DNA from: Bacillota bacterium
GTDB lineage: Bacteria > Bacillota > Limnochordia > Darwinibacteriales > Darwinibacteriaceae
Direction of reading: 5' to 3'
Assembly (NCBI GenBank): GCA_012799535.1
Contig: JAAZLB010000225.1
Location: forward strand, 1-7,676
DNA: 7,676 nucleotides
Below, piece by piece: positions 1-5,929 of the stretch (positions within the stretch are counted from its first letter, which is position 1; each line of letters opens with the position of its first letter). The notes under the pieces were generated by a model. The model was not told the DNA's origin. It made no database searches and saw nothing but the letters and a program-made list of their open reading frames with translations. The position numbers and the translations under genes were made by a program.

Positions 1-263
1 ATAAATCCGAAATGGCGGTTGCGAATTTGGGCTAATTCCCGATCCCGCAATTCGGTAATATCCACATCTTCCAAGTAATAAGCACCACTTGTGGGCTGAT
101 CTAAAACACCGAGAATGTTCAAAAGGGTGGATTTCCCTGAACCAGAAGGACCCATAATGAATAAAAATTCGCCTCTCTGAATTTCCAAATCGACGTTATT
201 TAATGCCTTGATTTCCACATCACCCATAAAGTATTCTCGACTAATTCCGTGTAACCTGATCAC
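1..263 (-). CDS. ABC transporter ATP-binding protein, MacB/LolD/YknY type (partial, N-terminal 87 codons)
   Basis: This is the N-terminal part of a nucleotide-binding subunit that would power an ABC exporter from the cytoplasmic face of the membrane. The frame begins [13 protein letters not shown] and carries a perfect Walker [10 protein letters not shown], at residues 38-46. It continues with [14 protein letters not shown] and a charged helix ending in FGF, the segment just before the Q-loop in the MacB/LolD family. The rest, including Walker B and the ABC signature, lies beyond the window edge. The start is GTG at 263-261, whose last two bases belong to the TGA stop of the upstream adaptor gene (GTGA overlap), and it sits 9 nt from the Shine-Dalgarno GAAGGAGG at 273-280. 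An ATG at 270-268 is in a different frame and hits a stop after nine codons. Pairing with a HlyD-like adaptor points to a MacAB or YknXYZ-like system; the family call is firm, the substrate unknown. Confidence 0.93.
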   Translation of the reverse strand, partial: MIRLHGISREYFMGDVEIKALNNVDLEIQRGEFLFIMGPSGSGKSTLLNILGVLDQPTSGAYYLEDVDITELRDRELAQIRNRHFGF

Positions 264-1567
264 AAAGCATGGCCTCCTTCAGGTAAAATCTGAATTTCCT
301 CTAAATGTCGAAATGCGTCATAAGAACTAATAATCACCTGTTCTCCAAGTTCTAGGCCGCGTACAATCTGAACCGCATTACCTTGTAAAAGTCCAAACTG
401 CACTTCCCGCTGTTTAGCGGTTTTACCATCAATAACATAAACAAAGAGTTGCTGCCCACTTGTTAGATAGGCACCCCTAGGTAAAAAAAGACTATTATGA
501 TGCCATTGCAAGTGAATGTTGGCAGTAACCGCACTATTAGGTCTCAAATGGGAAACCTCTTCGAGAAAATCCACTCGAACTAAGACGGTTGCTCCATCCG
601 TTCCTTGTTTTGCCTGTGGGGCAATATAGGAAACCTCTCCCGCGTATTCTGTTTGCCCTAGGCTAATACTTACTCCTGTCCCTAATCCAAAACGTTCCGT
701 TTGCCCAGGGGCCACTTGAAGCTCCACTACCTGTTCGGTTAAATCTGCTAGCTCACCTAGTTCCTGGTGGGCAGTGACCACCCTATTATTGGGGATTTTT
801 AGGGAAAGAATGCGTCCGCTAAAGGGAGCCCTGATTATAAAATTCTCTATTTTCTCCAAAGCTTTATCCACTTTTTCTTGAGAAATGGCTAAAGTCTTTT
901 CTAAAGTGGCCCGATCCGCTTCATGTTTACGAGCAAGCAATTCTAGTTCCCGTTCACTTTGATCTACCCGTCGCTTAGCAGTTTCTAGGGCTTGCTCCGC
1001 TTTTTCTAGCTCAATGCGGGGAATAGACCCATAACCAAAGAGCACTTTTTGCAACTCTAGGTTGCTTTGGGCCTGCTCTAATTGTTCTCTTGCGTCTAAG
1101 ACTTTCACACGCTCATTGGCCATCTCTAGTTCCTGATCCATACCTAGTTGTGCTAGTTTGGCCTTGGCCTCACCTAGTTCGGTCTCAGCATTATTCTTCT
1201 CTGAGATTACTTCTTGGGAGTATAATCTAATTAAGGGATCGCCTTCCACTACATCTTGCCCCTCTTGTACCAAGACTTCTTCAACCATAGCCCCTATCTT
1301 CGGTTCAATAGTCACCACTTTCTTGGGAATGATGGTGCCCTTGGCTGCCAGTGTCTCTAAAAAGTCACAGGTACCTACCTGGGCGTAAGTATAAAAATCG
1401 AGTTGGAAGGCTTCTTGTTTGGGAATAAAAAAGTAATAAGCACCGTAGGCAATGAGGCCAATAGCGACTAAGGTGAAGATAATTAAACCAAGCTGTTTGC
1501 TTGAGCCTTGTTGTTTGCGCTTCTTTTGTTTATCTTTAAGCCTTTCTGGTACAATGGATTCGTGCAT
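260..1567 (-). CDS. HlyD/MacA-type membrane fusion protein (periplasmic adaptor subunit) of an ABC exporter
   Basis: The 435-residue product is a membrane-anchored adaptor that would link an ABC permease to the cell exterior. A lysine-rich cytoplasmic tail (residues 11-25) precedes one transmembrane helix (about 27-48). Next come the first lipoyl half-motif (about 84-116, with [18 protein letters not shown]), a long charged coiled coil (about 121-240), the second lipoyl half ([11 protein letters not shown], about 247-257), a beta-barrel (about 278-355) and a membrane-proximal domain to the C-terminus. This is the standard order for MacA/YknX adaptors. The ATG is the first usable start because an in-frame TGA lies two codons upstream; a GGGGAGG site sits 12 nt before it, slightly far. 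The gene overlaps the ABC ATPase start by 4 nt. I see no convincing promoter in the 190 nt upstream. In Bacillota such pairs export peptides or give protection from antimicrobial peptides (B. subtilis YknWXYZ), but that role is only inferred here. Confidence 0.93.
   Translation of the reverse strand: MHESIVPERLKDKQKKRKQQGSSKQLGLIIFTLVAIGLIAYGAYYFFIPKQEAFQLDFYTYAQVGTCDFLETLAAKGTIIPKKVVTIEPKIGAMVEEVLVQEGQDVVEGDPLIRLYSQEVISEKNNAETELGEAKAKLAQLGMDQELEMANERVKVLDAREQLEQAQSNLELQKVLFGYGSIPRIELEKAEQALETAKRRVDQSERELELLARKHEADRATLEKTLAISQEKVDKALEKIENFIIRAPFSGRILSLKIPNNRVVTAHQELGELADLTEQVVELQVAPGQTERFGLGTGVSISLGQTEYAGEVSYIAPQAKQGTDGATVLVRVDFLEEVSHLRPNSAVTANIHLQWHHNSLFLPRGAYLTSGQQLFVYVIDGKTAKQREVQFGLLQGNAVQIVRGLELGEQVIISSYDAFRHLEEIQILPEGGHAL
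273..280 (-). promoter_or_regulatory. Shine-Dalgarno of the ABC ATPase, inside the adaptor gene
   Basis: GAAGGAGG on the minus strand lies within the last codons of the HlyD-like gene, 9 nt before the GTG of the ATPase. It fixes GTG rather than the nearer ATG (270-268) as the start and implies coupled translation of the two subunits. Confidence 0.75.
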
Positions 1568-1706
1568 TGTTCAAATCAACCTCCCCAATGAGTACCTTAT
1601 GTTGTTTTAAGAATCGAGGTGGGTTCCTTGTTAGGTACATCACAACTTCATTCTGTGGAAAAGTACAAACTCCTGTAGTGAATTGCTGGATACAACAACC
1701 CATATG

Positions 1707-1750
1707 AACAAGGAGACAGATCACTCTGTGGTGCAACCTGTCTCCTTGTT
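1707..1750 (-). terminator. 13-bp perfect hairpin after the aldo/keto reductase gene (probable terminator)
   Basis: AACAAGGAGACAG (1707-1719) and its exact reverse complement CTGTCTCCTTGTT (1738-1750) enclose an 18-nt loop. The hairpin begins 8 nt after the reductase stop, the usual place for a terminator. Read on the minus strand the only U-richness is the end of the stem itself (UUGUU), whereas on the plus strand a T-rich stretch follows. It may therefore work weakly or in both directions, or act as an RNA-stabilising 3' end or a leader element of the adaptor gene. Confidence 0.55.
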
Positions 1751-1758
1751 GATTTCTT

Positions 1759-2703
1759 TTAAGCTAAAATAGCCTCAATTTTGTCCAAGGTCTCCTGGCA
1801 TAATTCTACCTCTACCGCTTTTGCATTAGCCTCAATCTGTTCTGGGCGAGAGGCGCCCACCAAGGCACTAGCTACATTAGGTTGCCTTAAGATCCACGCT
1901 AAGGCCATCTCCGATAAAGTAATTCCCAGTTCATTTGCTAAATCTTCTAAAGCATCGACTTTTGCCATAACCCCAGAAGCGATCATGTTTTGCACCCACT
2001 GGTTAATCTCGGGATTAGAGCCCCTTGTACCTTCAGGAATGTGCCCACCTCGATACTTCCCTGTTAACACCCCTTGGGCCAAAGGTGAAAAGACAATCTG
2101 ACCAATCCCTAGCTTGCTACTGACGGGGATTACTTCCTTCTCAATGTAGCGATTAAGCATACTGTACGAAGGCTGGTTGACTACAATTCGATCCAATAGA
2201 TACTGATCAGCGACTGTTATAGCTTCTTGAATTTGGGCAGCGGTCCATTCACTAACACCAGCATAAAGGACTTTTCCTTGGCGGATCATGTCATCAATAG
2301 TCCGCAGAGTCTCTTCCACTGGTGTCTCTGGATCGTAGCGGTGACAGTAGAAGATGTCGACATAATCAAGTTCCATTCGCCGAAGACTAGCATGCAACTG
2401 TTCAAAAACATGCTTTCGGGACAAGCCCCGATCGTTAACACCATCACCCATGGGCCAAAAAGCCTTAGTAGTAATAATGTAGGATTCACGACGAAACGGT
2501 CGCAAAGCCTTGGCCATTACTTTCTCACCTTCACCCCGCTCGTACACATTAGCAGAGTCAAAGGAATTAATACCCAACTCGTAAGCCCGTTGGATTGTTT
2601 TAATTGCAGTGTCATCTTCTACAGATTTACCATAAGTGAGCCAACTACCTAGGGAAATCTCACTCACCTTCAAACCCGAACGACCTAATCTACGATACTT
2701 CAT
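1759..2703 (-). CDS. Aldo/keto reductase, Kv-beta/AKR6-like
   Basis: This is a cytoplasmic NADPH-dependent oxidoreductase with a TIM barrel, expected to reduce aldehydes or ketones; the physiological substrate is unknown. Numbering from the chosen start (314 aa), the catalytic tetrad is complete: Asp49 and Tyr54 in FDSANVY, Lys80 in TTKAFW, and His121 in FYCHRYDP. NQPSYSMLNR (176-185), SPLAQGVLTGKY (206-217) and the cofactor-binding tail GASRPEQIEAN (283-293) are hallmarks of the voltage-gated potassium channel beta-subunit-like group. True Kv-beta proteins, as I recall, have Asn where this one keeps His, so ordinary reductase activity is likely. An upstream ATG (2712-2710) abuts the AAAGGAG ribosome site with no spacer, while the ATG at 2703-2701 is 9 nt away and gives the typical N-terminus MKYRRLGRSGLKVSEISLG. 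It overlaps the preceding small membrane protein gene by 14 nt, so translation is probably coupled. Confidence 0.95.
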   Translation of the reverse strand: MKYRRLGRSGLKVSEISLGSWLTYGKSVEDDTAIKTIQRAYELGINSFDSANVYERGEGEKVMAKALRPFRRESYIITTKAFWPMGDGVNDRGLSRKHVFEQLHASLRRMELDYVDIFYCHRYDPETPVEETLRTIDDMIRQGKVLYAGVSEWTAAQIQEAITVADQYLLDRIVVNQPSYSMLNRYIEKEVIPVSSKLGIGQIVFSPLAQGVLTGKYRGGHIPEGTRGSNPEINQWVQNMIASGVMAKVDALEDLANELGITLSEMALAWILRQPNVASALVGASRPEQIEANAKAVEVELCQETLDKIEAILA

Positions 2704-2956
2704 TTTGCCCATCTCCTTTGTAGTGGGAATCTGTTTCTATTTCATCAGGCAATTTGCCTATAGCACTGTGGCGTAGAGTAACATAGAGAATATAGGCCAC
2801 AGACCACGAAAGAAACCAAATTACTAAATCAAAAATTAGCGTTAAGAAACTAGGTTCATGGAAGCTAAAACCTGAAAAGTTAAAAAGTCCCATGAGGACC
2901 CTAGATAATACATAGGCTGGTATAAAGACTGCGAGAAACGATTTAATCTTAGTCAT
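2690..2956 (-). CDS. Small two-helix membrane protein, unknown function
   Basis: The 88-residue product is not a family I recognise. It has a short basic N-terminus (MTKIK), a hydrophobic segment about 6-24 (FLAVFIPAYVLSRVLMGLF), a polar turn with Gly-Phe and His-Glu-Pro, a second hydrophobic segment about 37-60 rich in Trp and Leu, and a charged C-terminal tail with several acidic residues. The two-helix hairpin layout suggests an integral membrane protein with both ends in the cytoplasm. An AAAGGAG site 9 nt before the ATG strongly supports it as a real gene. Its end overlaps the aldo/keto reductase start by 14 nt, and its start overlaps the stop of a possible 23-codon frame. It could be a membrane partner of the reductase, in loose analogy to Kv-beta-like reductases and channels, but nothing in the sequence shows an ion channel or pore motif. 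Confidence 0.8.
   Translation of the reverse strand: MTKIKSFLAVFIPAYVLSRVLMGLFNFSGFSFHEPSFLTLIFDLVIWFLSWSVAYILYVTLRHSAIGKLPDEIETDSHYKGDGQNEVS
2713..2719 (-). promoter_or_regulatory. Shine-Dalgarno deciding the reductase start
   Basis: AAAGGAG on the minus strand is 9 nt from the ATG at 2703-2701 and immediately adjacent to the ATG at 2712-2710. The spacing favours the downstream ATG. The site lies within the coding region of the upstream membrane protein gene. Confidence 0.75.
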
Positions 2957-3020
2957 CCCCAGTTTCTCCTTTGACAGCTGGGCTTGCTAACAAGGTGCTC
3001 CCAAAGCGTTCTAGTGCCAA
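2949..3020 (-). CDS. Possible small ORF (23 aa), TTG start, overlapping the small membrane protein gene
   Basis: A short frame reads M/L-ALERFGSTLLASPAVKG-ETGDD and stops at TAA, overlapping the ATG of the 88-aa gene by 8 nt. AAAAGGAG at 3030-3037 lies 9 nt from the TTG (3020-3018); a GTG two codons earlier is only 3 nt from that site. An in-frame TAA just upstream means the frame cannot be part of a longer gene. The peptide has no signal sequence and matches no family I know. It may be a real micro-protein, a leader that couples translation into the membrane gene, or a coincidence caused by a spare ribosome site. Confidence 0.35.
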   Translation of the reverse strand: MALERFGSTLLASPAVKGETGDD

Positions 3021-3078
3021 TCCCACCAGCTCCTTTTACAAGTTATTTCGGATTTCTATATCAAAATCGTAATTCCTT

Positions 3079-4590
3079 CTACTTTTTGTAACCCTTGATG
3101 AACTTAATCGCCAGATCCAAAGCGTATTCGGGGCGTATCCAGAAATCAGGTAAAAAACCTATCCCCTCCCGATCAGTCAAATCGAGAGGTAACGAAAAAT
3201 GAGTACCAAAAAGAACCGGCAGTTTAGAATTGGGCAAAGGAACTTTAACTGGAGAACCAAAATTGATTACCCCCGCACTATTCATCCCCAAAAACACAAC
3301 ATTATCTAGCTGGCTTAGGTAATAAACAAATAACTCCCCAGCTGAAGCTGTCCAAGAATCCATAAGTACAACAACTAATGCTTCATTCTCGATTCGATCA
3401 GGTAAATGGTACCAGATTTCAGACCAACCACTTGCTGTAGGGCGAAATGAGACCGAATGGTAAGGTTGAGCATTTCCTTCCTGTACCATTCTAAGCTGGT
3501 TCAATTGCTGAGCCGTCTTTGTGGCAAGGCTAGCTGAGATCAGTGCCGACTGCCCAAATGTAGTACCAGTAAAATTACGTATCCAAGAAACCGGTTGATA
3601 TGAGTCGCCCCCTCGATGAGATCTTATGTCAATAATTAACCGCTCCACACCTCTTAATTCGTGGGCATCAAGGAAGAACTCCTCGATTAACTGGTAATCT
3701 TGGGGGTTGTACCCTTCCGGGGTAGTGCGCCCTTTATAAGGAAAAGCTCTAACAGTAATAACTGGGATGCCGTCGATGGTCTTGTGTTGGTAGATCTCCT
3801 TTTCTTGAATGCGGTGGCTTACCACCTCTTCTAATATGATGGGAAGATTACGTTGTTCGCCATTTGACACAAGTGTCAGCTCGGCAGAGACCCCCTTTTG
3901 ACCTTCAGTTTCAAGCACTCCGATTCGGTAGGTAATCCTACCGTCATCATCTAATGACGCCTTCATGAACTCCTCAAGCTTTCGGTCATTAACCAGCTTA
4001 AGATATTCTTTACCACCATGAGTTTCCAAATAGTAACCCTCACTATCTTGCAAAAAGGCATAATCGAAATTCATGTACATGGAAATACGGTGCTTGAGCC
4101 TTTTGTAATAGATATCAAAATGCCCATCATTGATGAAATTCAAGTGGCGGTAAAGGATCTCCCTAAATTCAAGTATACTTATTGTTGGCAAGTTCCTGTC
4201 TTCCAGTTCCTTTTTAATTCCTTCTTTTGCCGAAAGAAAGCTCTCATCGCCACCAAAGTACTGATAACCGGCATAACCATATTTCAACATAGAAAACAGA
4301 AAGTCCACATCCCCTAATGCCTGCTTTTTATAGACGACTAGACGGGGATCATATAACTTATCAGGTATTTGAAGGGCAAAAGAGTCATCTTCATAAGGAT
4401 CATAAGGATATAAAAGCTCAGCGAACTTAGCCTTCTGTTCTTCGGCATCCCACTGAACATTGAATTGTGGCCTGTTAAGCTTAACGATCTCTTGAACCTC
4501 TGGATTTAGTCCAGCCCATGCCCTACATGGCGGGAACATTAAAAAAACAGTAACTAAGAAACTGATAGAGAAACGCAGATCCTTTTTCAC
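3079..4590 (-). CDS. Secreted S41-family (C-terminal-processing/tricorn-like) peptidase
   Basis: The 503-residue product is a probable exported serine peptidase. Residues 1-26 form a signal peptide (MKKDLRF, hydrophobic core, then CRAWA before GLNPE). A helical N-terminal domain contains NDGHFDI with His157, the DGH motif of S41B/CPAF-like members. A beta-rich middle follows with no evident PDZ domain, then the S41 core: LIIDIRSHRGGD (318-329), the nucleophile motif WTASAGE with Ser416, GMNSAGVINFG (435-445) and GIGFLPDFWI near the C-terminus. The Lys of the classical Ser-Lys C-terminal processing peptidases is absent, so a His-dependent mechanism is more likely. The GTG start is chosen because GGAGGAGG (4600-4607) is 9 nt upstream and the signal peptide then begins cleanly; the frame extends to a TTG at 4665 and an ATG at 4632 with poorer sites. 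A terminator lies upstream, so this gene should open a new transcript; I could not identify its promoter. Substrate unknown. Confidence 0.88.
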   Translation of the reverse strand: MKKDLRFSISFLVTVFLMFPPCRAWAGLNPEVQEIVKLNRPQFNVQWDAEEQKAKFAELLYPYDPYEDDSFALQIPDKLYDPRLVVYKKQALGDVDFLFSMLKYGYAGYQYFGGDESFLSAKEGIKKELEDRNLPTISILEFREILYRHLNFINDGHFDIYYKRLKHRISMYMNFDYAFLQDSEGYYLETHGGKEYLKLVNDRKLEEFMKASLDDDGRITYRIGVLETEGQKGVSAELTLVSNGEQRNLPIILEEVVSHRIQEKEIYQHKTIDGIPVITVRAFPYKGRTTPEGYNPQDYQLIEEFFLDAHELRGVERLIIDIRSHRGGDSYQPVSWIRNFTGTTFGQSALISASLATKTAQQLNQLRMVQEGNAQPYHSVSFRPTASGWSEIWYHLPDRIENEALVVVLMDSWTASAGELFVYYLSQLDNVVFLGMNSAGVINFGSPVKVPLPNSKLPVLFGTHFSLPLDLTDREGIGFLPDFWIRPEYALDLAIKFIKGYKK

Positions 4591-4599
4591 ATTACGATA

Positions 4600-4607
4600 C
4601 CTCCTCC
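4600..4607 (-). promoter_or_regulatory. Shine-Dalgarno deciding the peptidase start
   Basis: GGAGGAGG on the minus strand is 9 nt before GTG 4590-4588. It argues against the longer versions starting at TTG 4665 or ATG 4632, which would put about 14 to 25 basic and polar residues ahead of the signal peptide. Confidence 0.75.
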
Positions 4608-4684
4608 ATGTAGTACCGTATAAATTGACCATAAGGAGCCTTTTTCCTCTAAGATTGTGGCGCAAAATCCATGCAAGCGGGCGC

Positions 4685-4733
4685 GAAAAAGCACCGAGGC
4701 TAAGAACATTAACATTCTTATTCGGTGCTTTTC
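4685..4733 (-). terminator. Rho-independent terminator of the DUF1538/P-II unit
   Basis: An 11-bp stem AAAAGCACCGA (4687-4697) with TCGGTGCTTTT (4722-4732) is topped by a second 6-bp stem TAAGAA/TTCTTA (4701-4706, 4715-4720) around an 8-nt loop. On the minus strand the stem closes in CTTTTTC. It begins 4 nt after the P-II gene stop and insulates the peptidase gene from the upstream operon. Confidence 0.88.
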
Positions 4734-4736
4734 TGT

Positions 4737-5063
4737 TTAGTCTTTATTTATGCCCTCTCGATGATGCAAACCCATTAAATCTCCAACCGGGACAGTAAAG
4801 AGGATCCCGGTTCCTGGGTCATCGAGTTTACCTGCCTTGACTAAAGCATCAATAATAGGTCCCTTATCTTTTTGAGGGGTAAGGATAAAGATAATCTCTT
4901 TAGAGGACTCCACATTTAAATTGAAGAACTTCTTGAATTCTTTCTCACCTGTTCCCCGACCATAAAAAATGGTGGCACCAAAGGCTCCTGCCTCTTTAGC
5001 TTCATCCACAATATAGTCGGCTTTGCCCCGCTCCACAACTACAAAGATCGCGACAAAATCCAT
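4737..5063 (-). CDS. P-II-like (nitrogen regulatory protein P-II superfamily) signalling protein
   Basis: The 108-residue protein has the ferredoxin-like beta-alpha-beta pattern of trimeric P-II proteins: VAIFVVVERGKADYIVDEAKEAGAFGATIFYGRGTG, a T-loop-like region (about 36-54), a strand SKEIIFILTP, a helix, then GKLDDPGTGILFTVPV (78-93), equivalent to the GKIGDGKIF B-loop of GlnB. P-II proteins bind ATP/ADP or related small molecules between subunits and dock through the T-loop onto membrane transporters or enzymes. The T-loop here is short and has no Tyr equivalent to the uridylylated Tyr51 of GlnB, so it is not a classical nitrogen-signalling GlnB/GlnK. It starts 25 nt after the DUF1538 gene in the same transcript and most likely gates that membrane protein. 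The ribosome site is weak (AAAGGGG, 10 nt from ATG). Confidence 0.86.
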   Translation of the reverse strand: MDFVAIFVVVERGKADYIVDEAKEAGAFGATIFYGRGTGEKEFKKFFNLNVESSKEIIFILTPQKDKGPIIDALVKAGKLDDPGTGILFTVPVGDLMGLHHREGINKD

Positions 5064-5088
5064 GTTCTACACGCCCCTTTCTATGGTC

Positions 5089-5775
5089 TTAAATACCAAC
5101 GATAATTCCCATAATGAGGACACTAATCGCGGCCCCTAGCGAAGTCAATCCCACCAAACCGAACCCGTTAAGCAAGGGGTCACTTGCCGCCAATACTTTA
5201 GAAAGCCCCAAGGCTACTGCCATATTAATGGGTATGTTAATCGGCCCAGTAGTGGCACTAGCCGAGTCAAAGGCAATCCCCACAATCCCCTCAGGTGCGA
5301 AGTACGTTAAAATGATCGTGATAAACAGCAAGGGAATAATGATCGTGGTTGAGGGGATTTGAAAGAGGATCTTAGCGATCCCTAACGCCATACCTGTCCC
5401 AAACCCAATAGCTACCGCGTGTATCAACACTTGCTTAGGTAAGACCCCTACTGAGATTTCTTCCGCTTCCATGGCCAAAGCATGTAATGCTGGTTCAGCT
5501 AGAGTGGCCAAGTACCCAATAACAAAGCCTACAATAATGATCCAGAATTTGCTATCTAGAGAGATAAGGTTAGCGCCAACACTCTCTCCCAAAGGTAGTA
5601 GACATAAAGTAAGGCCTTTTAAAAATAGGAAAAGTCCGGCTAAACTCAAAAGGTAACCCCCGATGAAGGATTGCGGTTTTTCTAAAGGGCTTTTTAGAAC
5701 TAGTAATTGAAATAAAAGTAGACCAAGTACAATGGGAGTTAAGCTTTTAAACGTACCAAATAAGTCTTTGAGCAT
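5089..5775 (-). CDS. DUF1538-family multi-pass membrane protein, probable transporter
   Basis: The 228-residue product is very hydrophobic, with about six or seven membrane segments (roughly 11-27, 37-59, 77-93, 115-135, 143-161, 176-196 and 203-226). Conserved-looking polar motifs sit within them: TLAEPAL (91-97), followed by acidic AMEAEE, and FDSASATTGPINIPI (169-183), the signature I associate with DUF1538 proteins. The family is thought to form transporters, often as two tandem copies or two adjacent genes next to a P-II protein; no substrate is established to my knowledge. Here only one copy is present, so it probably works as a homo-oligomer. The ATG at 5775-5773 is chosen because AAAGGAGG lies 6 nt upstream; another ATG two codons earlier touches that site directly. 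The frame is open upstream but gives an implausible Arg-rich extension. A good promoter lies upstream and the P-II gene follows. Confidence 0.87.
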   Translation of the reverse strand: MLKDLFGTFKSLTPIVLGLLLFQLLVLKSPLEKPQSFIGGYLLSLAGLFLFLKGLTLCLLPLGESVGANLISLDSKFWIIIVGFVIGYLATLAEPALHALAMEAEEISVGVLPKQVLIHAVAIGFGTGMALGIAKILFQIPSTTIIIPLLFITIILTYFAPEGIVGIAFDSASATTGPINIPINMAVALGLSKVLAASDPLLNGFGLVGLTSLGAAISVLIMGIIVGI

Positions 5776-5797
5776 AGTCATCCTCCTTTGATGCCTC

Positions 5798-5819
5798 CGT
5801 AAGCATACCTTAAGCACAC
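5798..5819. repeat. Tandem 11-bp direct repeat in the DUF1538 leader
   Basis: CGTAAGCATAC (5798-5808) is followed directly by CTTAAGCACAC (5809-5819), 9 of 11 positions identical. The pair covers the predicted transcription start and early leader of the DUF1538/P-II transcript. One helical turn per repeat would suit a regulator binding the same face twice; it may also be chance. Confidence 0.4.
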
Positions 5820-5825
5820 CTTTTT

Positions 5826-5854
5826 ATTATACCGCATTTTAGACCAGTTGTGAG
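5826..5854 (-). promoter_or_regulatory. Sigma-A-type promoter of the DUF1538/P-II operon
   Basis: On the minus strand CTCACA (5849-5854, four of six matches to TTGACA) is followed after 17 bp by a perfect TATAAT (5826-5831). Transcription would begin near 5819, about 45 nt before the ATG, and after the terminator of the upstream MerR gene. Confidence 0.72.
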
Positions 5855-5887
5855 GGGAAATTGCATTTTTAAGCAAAGCTAGTAGCG

Positions 5888-5923
5888 AAAAACCGGTCTA
5901 ACCTTAGTGATCTGACCGGTTTT
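5888..5923 (-). terminator. Rho-independent terminator of the MerR gene
   Basis: AAAACCGGTC (5889-5898) pairs perfectly with GACCGGTTTT (5914-5923) around a 15-nt loop. On the minus strand the stem runs into GGTTTTTCGC, a short U tract, 6 nt after the MerR gene stop. It separates the regulator from the DUF1538 operon promoter. Confidence 0.85.
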
Positions 5924-5929
5924 GTCATT

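Noticed and set aside
1158..1388. Plus-strand open frame of 76 codons
   Set aside because: Antisense shadow of the adaptor coding region with no independent signals.
1568..1706. Search for a promoter or T-box/riboswitch leader upstream of the adaptor gene
   Set aside because: Only poor -35/-10 combinations were found, and no T-box or other riboswitch signature could be recognised.
1536..1736. Minus-strand open frame of 66 codons ahead of the adaptor gene
   Set aside because: It runs across the intergenic region and hairpin into the adaptor start in another frame, has no good ribosome site, and no recognisable protein features.
2227..2652. Plus-strand open frame of 141 codons
   Set aside because: It lies antisense within the well-supported aldo/keto reductase gene, has no ribosome site or recognisable domain, and reads as low-plausibility protein.
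2690..3020. Toxin-antitoxin or bacteriocin module made of the small ORF and the small membrane protein
   Set aside because: Neither peptide has leader, double-glycine or known toxin features, and the overlap with a reductase gene argues for a housekeeping operon.
4018..4317. Plus-strand open frame of 99 codons
   Set aside because: Antisense to the S41 peptidase gene, with no start signal or protein family resemblance.
4591..4665. Longer N-terminus of the peptidase starting at TTG 4665 or ATG 4632
   Set aside because: These starts have weak ribosome sites and place basic residues before the signal peptide; GTG 4590 has GGAGGAGG at 9 nt.
4608..4684. Candidate promoter for the peptidase gene (TTGCAT, 17 bp, CTTAGA; or TATACG)
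   Set aside because: The -10 matches are too poor to annotate, although a promoter is expected somewhere in this interval because a terminator precedes it.
5776..5817. Longer N-terminus of the DUF1538 protein
   Set aside because: It would begin near the predicted transcription start, encode an Arg-rich stretch unlike the family and include the strong ribosome site as coding sequence.
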